From NCBI GenBank assembly GCA_041662005.1, contig JBAZTJ010000055.1, positions 1-15,465 on the forward strand: a stretch of DNA of 15,465 nucleotides, written 5' to 3'. The position numbers were made by a program, and so were the translations under genes. Shown here piece after piece: positions 7,721 through 12,620 of the stretch (position 1 is its first letter; each line of letters opens with the position of its first letter). The DNA is from DATHXC01 sp041662005. Lineage in GTDB: Bacteria; Pseudomonadota; Gammaproteobacteria; Burkholderiales; Methylophilaceae. The notes below the pieces were generated by a model. The model was not told the origin of the DNA and searched no databases. It saw only the letters and a list, made by a program, of their open reading frames with translations.

Positions 7721-8464
7721 ATGAACAGTCTCATTCATCACTCACGGTTAATGACCGCCGGAATAAGCTTTATTCTGGCAGCCATGTTGATGCCGGTGAC
7801 TACCCATGCTGAATCCGCACCTGTATTAAATCAGTCAGCTAGGCAGGACCTGGCCGCAATCAGAACCAGGATTACCGAATTTCTCGTTACGCAAACCATA
7901 GGCTACCCCGGGCAGGTGAGTGTCAACGCCGGTGCGATAGACCCCAATTTGAAGCTGGCCGCATGCCCTGACGCACAAGTGTTCCTGCCTCCCGGTAGCC
8001 GCGCCTGGGGTAAGACCAGTGTTGGTGTACGTTGCAATGCCCCGGGGGTGTGGACTATCTATGTACAGGCAACTGTCAGCGTAAAAGCCCAATACCTGGT
8101 GGCGGCTGCTCCCTTGGCACAAGGCCGCATAGTGACCAGTCAGGACCTGATTTTTGAGAGTGGCGATCTGACACAGTTGCCGGCTGGCGTATTTACCGAT
8201 CCTGCACAAGCGATCGGGCGCTCAGTGAGCATATCCATGACTGCCGGCACCGTGCTCAGGCAAGAGATGTTAAAGATCCCACCAGTGGTACAGCAAGGAC
8301 AGACTGTCATGGTGACTTCCATCGGTAAGGGCTTTAGTGTGGCAGCCGAAGGCTTGGCCATGACCAATGCCAATGATGGGCAGGTGGTACAGGTGAAGAT
8401 AGCCAGCGGCCAGGTGATCAGCGGGATTGCGCGTAGCGGCGGACAGATTGTGGTGGGCTTTTAA
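7721..8464 (+). CDS. flgA: FlgA: P-ring assembly chaperone
   Basis: Periplasmic chaperone for assembly of FlgI into the P ring. From the ATG at 7721, preceded by TGGAG at good spacing, the product is 247 aa. In-frame TTG (7658) and ATG (7682, 7709) codons upstream lack a ribosome site and would bury the signal peptide. The signal peptide runs from residue 1 to an THA|E cleavage near 30/31. The mature protein has a variable N-terminal part with two cysteines (Cys82 and Cys105, plausibly a disulfide), an SAF-type domain (about 124-186: LVAAAPLAQGRIVTSQDL, then GRSVSISMTAGTVLRQEML) and the FlgA C-terminal beta domain ending in GQIVVGF. It is divergent from flgB, the common arrangement. Confidence 0.95.
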   Translation: MNSLIHHSRLMTAGISFILAAMLMPVTTHAESAPVLNQSARQDLAAIRTRITEFLVTQTIGYPGQVSVNAGAIDPNLKLAACPDAQVFLPPGSRAWGKTSVGVRCNAPGVWTIYVQATVSVKAQYLVAAAPLAQGRIVTSQDLIFESGDLTQLPAGVFTDPAQAIGRSVSISMTAGTVLRQEMLKIPPVVQQGQTVMVTSIGKGFSVAAEGLAMTNANDGQVVQVKIASGQVISGIARSGGQIVVGF

Positions 8465-8511
8465 GATGCGATTTTTCAGAGTGACTTTTGAGATAGGAAC
8501 ATGGTAAGCAA

Positions 8512-8528
8512 AATACTTACAAAGTATT
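8512..8528. repeat. Inverted repeat touching the flgM -35 box
   Basis: AATACTT-ACA-AAGTATT is a perfect dyad of 7-bp arms whose last base is the first T of the sigma-28 -35 element. A second, mutually exclusive pairing (GTAAG at 8504-8508 with CTTAC at 8516-8520) overlaps it. It may be an operator, or a weak structure at the end of read-through flgA transcripts. Confidence 0.3.
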
Positions 8529-8554
8529 AAAGTTCGCTTAAACTATGCCGATAT
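8528..8554 (+). promoter_or_regulatory. Sigma-28 (FliA) promoter of flgMN
   Basis: TAAAGTTC - N11 - GCCGATAT matches the FliA consensus at 7 of 8 positions in each box with exact spacing. The transcription start would fall near 8561, giving a leader of about 50 nt before flgM. This makes flgMN a late-class unit in which FlgM is expressed by the sigma factor it inhibits. The leader contains the 10-bp palindrome TATGCGCATA (8573-8582). Confidence 0.9.
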
Positions 8555-8610
8555 GAGCATTATGGATGCGTGTATGCGCATAGTAATTTACGCGAAAAGG
8601 AAGAAATGCC

Positions 8611-8934
8611 ATGAAAATTAATGACTCAATTAAAAAACCGGTAGACCTTGCGACTAGCAAGCCTGGTGCTGAAAAATCGGGAGCGGGTGCAGCAAAGACC
8701 ACTGCCAACTCGCAAGCTACAAGTAAATCGACAGAGAATGTGACGCTGTCGCCAATGTCTGCGCAAATCCAGTCATTGGAAGCTAAAGTCGCTGCTGATA
8801 ACGTATTTGATATTGAAAAAGTGGATGCCATTAAATCTGCCATCGCCGGTGGCCAATTTAAAGTGGACTCTGAAAAAGTAGCAGATGGACTGATTCAAAC
8901 AGTGAAAGATTTATTAACCTCCAAAAAAACATGA
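8611..8934 (+). CDS. flgM: FlgM: anti-sigma-28 factor
   Basis: Small cytoplasmic protein that binds sigma-28 (FliA) and is secreted through the finished hook-basal body, releasing the sigma factor for late genes. The 107-aa sequence has the family shape: the N-terminal KINDSIKKP, a disordered Ala/Ser/Lys/Thr-rich stretch (about 15-43), then ENVTLSPMSAQIQSLEAKV (42-60) and the sigma-binding helices with FDIEKVDAIKSAIAGGQFKV (66-85), ending in a basic tail. AAGGAAG provides the ribosome site. A near-consensus sigma-28 promoter precedes it and flgN follows after 7 nt. Confidence 0.95.
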   Translation: MKINDSIKKPVDLATSKPGAEKSGAGAAKTTANSQATSKSTENVTLSPMSAQIQSLEAKVAADNVFDIEKVDAIKSAIAGGQFKVDSEKVADGLIQTVKDLLTSKKT

Positions 8935-8941
8935 GGACAAC

Positions 8942-9400
8942 ATGAACGCAACTATCTCTTTTGAGCAAGACGCCCAGTTAGTAAATCAATTACTGGCGCT
9001 GCTATCGCGCGAGCAAACCAGCCTGGTGATGGCGGATATTGATGCGATAGAATCTTTGCTGGAAGAGAAGTCCGTGTTGTTGCAACGTATGAATATTACT
9101 GCCAAGACTCGCTATGAGGCATTGGCCACCAATGGCTTTGAGGCGGGTGAAACAGGCATGATTGCATGGCTCAAACAGCAGGCTAAGCCGAACATGAATG
9201 ATTCATGGACGGAGTTTCAGAAAGCATTGAGCCAGGCGAAAGAAATGAACCGGCTCAACGGCATGCTGATCAGCAAGCATTTTAACCGTAATCAGCAATT
9301 ACTTAACCACCTGCAGGGGAACTCCAGTGCGGGTGCCGTGTATGGCAAGAATGGCCAGGCACAATCGTCATCCACGTTACGTACAGGTTTGACGGCTTAA
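8942..9400 (+). CDS. flgN: FlgN: export chaperone for FlgK and FlgL
   Basis: Cytoplasmic type III export chaperone for the hook-filament junction proteins. The 152-aa protein is largely helical with heptad-like Leu spacing in about 10-55, and carries YGKNGQ (134-139) near the C-terminus, the conserved FlgN motif, followed by a Ser/Thr-rich tail. Its ribosome site GAGGA (8933-8937) overlaps the flgM stop codon, so the two genes are probably translationally coupled. Its client genes flgK and flgL are not in the window but would be expected past the left edge. Confidence 0.92.
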   Translation: MNATISFEQDAQLVNQLLALLSREQTSLVMADIDAIESLLEEKSVLLQRMNITAKTRYEALATNGFEAGETGMIAWLKQQAKPNMNDSWTEFQKALSQAKEMNRLNGMLISKHFNRNQQLLNHLQGNSSAGAVYGKNGQAQSSSTLRTGLTA

Positions 9401-9421
9401 TTCCCTCAGAATTTTCGTTAC

Positions 9422-9456
9422 CCACATCATGACCTTGTACCCGTGGCATGATGTGG
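9422..9456 (+). terminator. 10-bp inverted repeat downstream of flgN
   Basis: CCACATCATG (9422-9431) and CATGATGTGG (9447-9456) are perfectly complementary around a 15-nt spacer; CC/GG inside the loop can extend the stem past a bulged A. It is placed where the flgMN transcript should end, but no T tract follows, so it is not a classic intrinsic terminator. It could stabilise a 3' end or be a protein site. Confidence 0.35.
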
Positions 9457-9489
9457 CTGTTCATTGATAGCCCCCGCACTCATTGTGGT

Positions 9490-9529
9490 TGTCACGTAGG
9501 TTTCACAAAACCTTCACATTTATTGACAA
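9490..9529 (+). promoter_or_regulatory. Four 7-mers at 11-bp period (Pho-box-like direct repeat)
   Basis: Starting at 9490, 9501, 9512 and 9523 are TGTCACG, TTTCACA, CTTCACA and TTGACAA, each separated by 4 nt (TAGG, AAAC, TTTA). A 7-bp core plus a 4-bp spacer is the architecture of sites for OmpR/PhoB-family response regulators, and TTGTCAC (9489-9495) equals a Pho-box half-site. No convincing -10 box lies at the expected distance, so the promoter itself is not located. Confidence 0.4.
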
Positions 9530-9587
9530 TCGCTTGCAGAGCCATCACTCTCCACGCTTCGATATTTATCTCATTAAAAGGCATGAA

Positions 9588-10121
9588 ATGAAACTGACCA
9601 ATGCGGAAAAACTTATTTTGGTGATGCTGAGTGACATTACTGAAAAGTTGCATATTGACCATGGTATCGACCCAAAATTGGTTAAATCCGCCATACATAG
9701 CGGTAACGCATGGGGGCTGGATTGGAAATATCCGGGTTTAGGCCCAACGGACCAGGCAGCACCAGCTGCTGCAAATGAAGTTACCAACATATTGGAAATG
9801 TGGACTTATATCGAAGAGGCTTACAAAGAGCTTTCTTCCGATGATAAAACCAGGGTCAAGACTGAGGCAGGTTTGTCAGGACCGCCAAGATTCTCAGGCT
9901 TTGACCGGGATGGCGAGCTTCAGTTGAACAATATTGCTTACTTCCTTATTTACGATCTCAAACTCTTCAAGAAATTCAAGCTGGATACACTTGATGCGAC
10001 TTCCCCTATGCTGCCAGAGTATAAAAAGATGGTGAAAGTATGGGAGACCGTGAAACCGGAGTTGGCCGGTGTTAGTTTGAACGCAGACCAGCTGGTTAAA
10101 ATACTGAGCGTATTGAAATAG
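9588..10121 (+). CDS. YfbU-family protein of unknown function
   Basis: A 177-aa protein that resembles E. coli YfbU. The N-terminus MKLTNAEKLILVMLSDI aligns with the family opening (M-TNAQRLIL), and further matches are FSGFDRDGELQLNNIAYFL (102-120; family GFD motif), SPMLPEYKKMVKVW (139-152; family TPMWEKYQRMLNVW) and LNADQLVKILSVL at the end (family LSANEINQIINA). It appears soluble and cytoplasmic, with no signal or membrane segment. The start is chosen because AAAAGG precedes ATG 9588; the frame is open further upstream, to 9483, but that part has no family match or ribosome site. The biochemical role of YfbU is not known to me, and nothing here ties it to flagella beyond location. The upstream region has an 11-bp-periodic repeat, suggesting separate regulation. 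The comparison is from memory, not a search. Confidence 0.8.
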   Translation: MKLTNAEKLILVMLSDITEKLHIDHGIDPKLVKSAIHSGNAWGLDWKYPGLGPTDQAAPAAANEVTNILEMWTYIEEAYKELSSDDKTRVKTEAGLSGPPRFSGFDRDGELQLNNIAYFLIYDLKLFKKFKLDTLDATSPMLPEYKKMVKVWETVKPELAGVSLNADQLVKILSVLK

Positions 10122-10132
10122 TTTTTTATTCT
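10100..10132 (+). terminator. Possible weak terminator of the YfbU-family gene
   Basis: AATAC-TGAGC-GTATT near the 3' end of the gene forms a 5-bp stem, and a run of six Ts follows the stop codon after about 9 nt. The gap between stem and T run is too long for a standard intrinsic terminator. The convergent c-di-GMP gene ends only 4 nt away. Confidence 0.2.
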
Positions 10133-12255
10133 GGAAACTGGCTGCGCAGTAATGCTTCAAATTGATCGGCAGGCAATGGCTTGCTGAAGTAGTAACCCTG
10201 TAGTTCATCGCAGCCTATGCTCTGCAGGTACTCATGCTCGTAAGCGGTTTCCACCCCTTCCGCAATCACTTTTAGTCCCAGGCTTTGGCCAAGTACGATA
10301 ATGGCTTTGAGGATGGCGGTATTGGCAGGGTCGTTTTCAAGGTTGCTGACAAATGCCTTGTCAATTTTCAGGCGGTCAATCGGAAAGTCTTTCAGGTAGG
10401 CCAGGCTTGAATAGCCTGTACCAAAATCGTCGATGGCCAGCTTGACGCCTATCTTTTTCAGGGTATGCAGGGTCTCTATGAACTTGGTGGAGTCATCAAT
10501 CAGGGTACTTTCGGTGATTTCCAGTTCCAGGCAATCGGGATCCAGACTGGTGACTTCCAGTACATTCTTGATCATTCTGGCCAGGTTAGGTTGCCGGAAT
10601 TGCCGTGGAGACACATTGACCGCAATAGGGATAGCACGCCCCATTTTTTCCTTCAGTTCCTTGGCTTTCTGGCAGGCCGTAATCAATACCCATTCCCCTA
10701 TCTTTTCTATCAGGCCGGTTTCTTCCGCAATCTGAATGAATTTGAGCGGCGGAATCAGCTCCTCACCTGGTGGTTGCCAGCGTATCAATGCTTCTGCACC
10801 ACTGATCATGCCGGTAGTGAAATCCACCTTGGGTTGGTAATGTAGCAGAAACTCGCCACGCTCTATGGCAAGGCGCAGGCGGTATTCAATCTTGACCCGT
10901 TCGGTCAGATCTTCATTCAGCTCTTGCGTGTAAATCTGGTAATTGTTACGTCCAGCATGTTTGGCTTTGTATAGCGCAGAATCGGCGTTTTTCAGTAATG
11001 TGTTTGGATTAGTGCCGTCATCAGGGTACATGCTGATACCAATACTGCATGAGACCACGAAATCAAGGTCATTGATGATGCAGGGCTGGGCAACGGCACT
11101 GAGTATGCGTTGCATGCTGTGTGCAATGTCATCTACTTTCTGGATATTGGTGAGCAGGATCACGAACTCGTCACCCCCCAGCCTGACTACGGTGTCCACC
11201 TCGCGTATGCAGCCAGATAACCTATCCGACATGATCATCAACAGTTGATCGCCGATCTCGTGCCCCATGCTGTCGTTGATGAGCTTGAACTGATCCAGGT
11301 CCAAAAATGCCACGGCCAGCTTGCTCCTGTACCTGTCGGCAAAATCCATGCATTGCTGCAGCCTGTCGTTCAGCATGTAGCGATTAGGTAACCCGGTCAG
11401 GCTGTCATGCGTGGCCTGGTGCTCAATTTTCTTCTCGTAGCTTTTGCGCTCGGTAATATCCTCAACCGTTCCCTCGTAATACAGCAGGTTGCCGGCCTCG
11501 TCATACACCATGCGGGCATTTTCGGATATCCAGATAGTACTTTTGTCTTTTCGATAAACCAGTGATTGAAAGTTATGTACGCTGCCATTGGCGGCCATGG
11601 CTTGTACGAACTCTTCACGCCGATCAGGGGAAACATACAGCTGCTGCTGAATGTTATTCAGCGCGCTCATCAAGTCATCTGGTGAGTTGTAACCATAGAT
11701 GCGCGCTAAGGCAGGGTTGACGACCAGGTATTGCCCGGTGGGCGAGGTCTGGAAAATGCCTTCAATCGCATTTTCAAAAATCGAACGATAACGGGTTTCA
11801 GTCTCCCGTAATGACTGCTCGACTTTTTTGCGGTCAGTGATGTCCTGGATATAGCCTTCCAGTGCCTGGATCTGGCCTTGCTCATTGTAGATCGGGTTGC
11901 CGCGTTCCGACACCCATATGACGTTGCCATCGGCATGGCGTATACAATATTCAATCTCAAATCGGGCAGCCCGATTTACTGCATCAGCAATTGAGTTGCG
12001 AACCATTTCACGATGATCTTCAAGAATTATTTCTTCGTAAGAGATCAGGTGGTTATAAATCAAATCTTCCGGCGAGTAGCCGGTTAAGTCCTTGCATCCT
12101 TCACTGACAAAAACCATGGTCCAGTGCTCATCATAGAGGTTGCAATAGACAAGACCCTGCAGATTGTCCAAAAGTGTATCGAGCATGCGTGTCCGGTCAT
12201 GGATAAGTGTATCCATGTGATCGATGGACTTCATTTGCAAGGAGGGTGCATTCAT
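10126..12255 (-). CDS. PAS-PAS-GGDEF-EAL c-di-GMP synthase/phosphodiesterase
   Basis: Cytoplasmic signalling enzyme with 709 aa from ATG 12255; an in-frame TTG at 12294 would add 13 residues, and neither start has a clear ribosome site. Two PAS/PAC modules (about 25-145 and 150-272, each closing in YIQDITDRK or TVEDITERK) precede a GGDEF domain (about 277-440) and an EAL domain (about 455-700). GGDEF (360-364) is intact, with FLDLDQFKLIN and an inhibitory RxxD site (Arg351, Asp354) five residues upstream, so diguanylate cyclase activity with product inhibition is plausible. The EAL side keeps EAL (488-490), Asn547, Glu579, the Asp pair of DDFGTGYSS (609-610), Lys630, Glu666 and Gln686, the residues needed for hydrolysis. 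Both activities therefore look possible. No membrane segment is seen. Its place beside motility genes suggests control of swimming versus attachment, which is inference. Confidence 0.93.
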   Translation of the reverse strand: MNAPSLQMKSIDHMDTLIHDRTRMLDTLLDNLQGLVYCNLYDEHWTMVFVSEGCKDLTGYSPEDLIYNHLISYEEIILEDHREMVRNSIADAVNRAARFEIEYCIRHADGNVIWVSERGNPIYNEQGQIQALEGYIQDITDRKKVEQSLRETETRYRSIFENAIEGIFQTSPTGQYLVVNPALARIYGYNSPDDLMSALNNIQQQLYVSPDRREEFVQAMAANGSVHNFQSLVYRKDKSTIWISENARMVYDEAGNLLYYEGTVEDITERKSYEKKIEHQATHDSLTGLPNRYMLNDRLQQCMDFADRYRSKLAVAFLDLDQFKLINDSMGHEIGDQLLMIMSDRLSGCIREVDTVVRLGGDEFVILLTNIQKVDDIAHSMQRILSAVAQPCIINDLDFVVSCSIGISMYPDDGTNPNTLLKNADSALYKAKHAGRNNYQIYTQELNEDLTERVKIEYRLRLAIERGEFLLHYQPKVDFTTGMISGAEALIRWQPPGEELIPPLKFIQIAEETGLIEKIGEWVLITACQKAKELKEKMGRAIPIAVNVSPRQFRQPNLARMIKNVLEVTSLDPDCLELEITESTLIDDSTKFIETLHTLKKIGVKLAIDDFGTGYSSLAYLKDFPIDRLKIDKAFVSNLENDPANTAILKAIIVLGQSLGLKVIAEGVETAYEHEYLQSIGCDELQGYYFSKPLPADQFEALLRSQFPE

Positions 12256-12620
12256 ATAACTTTTTTGAGGAGAGGCATGTTGGCATTGCTGCAATAGTAA
12301 CTAGATACTTAAAGCAGTATTCATGCCTGACCATGGTCAAGGTAAAGGGCTAAGATGCAATTGCATCCTGTGGAGGTGTTAAAGCGCGTGTGTTGAACCT
12401 GCTTAAACCTTAATTTCTATATGGTTTTTGTTGTATGCATCTTATAGGTGCAGCCATTCGAGCGGTGCACCAATAACGATGTTATCCCCGGATGGTGCGG
12501 GTTTGTTTTGGAATAAATGACTGTCTGAGTTTGCTTGGATTTATCTGGCGCATATATTGCTTGGTAGCCATTGCCGCTGGCAAAAATTATCGTGTGTGCG
12601 ATCAATATTTAAGGCTGACA
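12256..12620. other. 365-bp divergent intergenic region with several dyads
   Basis: Lies between the minus-strand c-di-GMP gene and the plus-strand Cache-CheW gene. It holds a 14-bp palindrome (12354-12367), an imperfect hairpin GTGCA-(G)-CC / GG-TGCAC (12448-12470), ATAAC-GAT-GTTAT (12473-12485) and TTGCC-GCT-GGCAA (12571-12583). I found no sigma-28 or sigma-54 site that holds up on either strand, and no c-di-GMP riboswitch. The frame of the Cache-CheW gene is open back to an ATG at 12492, but that stretch lacks a ribosome site and is treated as non-coding. Confidence 0.5.
12354..12367. promoter_or_regulatory. 14-bp perfect palindrome, candidate operator
   Basis: GATGCAATTGCATC reads the same on both strands. 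It sits about 100 bp from the c-di-GMP gene start and about 250 bp from the Cache-CheW start, where a dimeric regulator could act on both. No specific regulator can be named. Confidence 0.4.

Noticed and set aside
7835..8373. Open frames on the minus strand across flgA
   Set aside because: They overlap a confidently identified FlgA in antisense and show no recognisable protein features.
9523..9551. Sigma-70 promoter built on the perfect TTGACA at 9523
   Set aside because: At 16-18 nt spacing the -10 candidates (TCACTC, CACTCT, ACTCTC) are poor; the hexamer is better explained as part of the periodic repeat.
9483..9587. Longer start for the YfbU-family gene
   Set aside because: Family similarity begins exactly at ATG 9588, which has a ribosome site; the extension overlaps the 11-bp repeat and is rich in unusual residues for a coding start.
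12310..12336. Sigma-28 promoter TAAAGCAG-N11-GACCATGG before the Cache-CheW gene
   Set aside because: Only four of eight -10 positions match and it lies about 300 nt from the start codon.
12440..12490. c-di-GMP riboswitch near the GGDEF-EAL gene
   Set aside because: The conserved GEMM core sequences are absent; only simple short dyads are present.
12492..12620. N-terminal extension of the Cache-CheW protein from ATG 12492, with a hydrophobic stretch
   Set aside because: No ribosome site precedes that ATG, the stretch contains a central Arg, and TTAAGG precedes ATG 12621, where the helical family-like sequence begins. A single N-terminal anchor would also not separate sensor from CheW.
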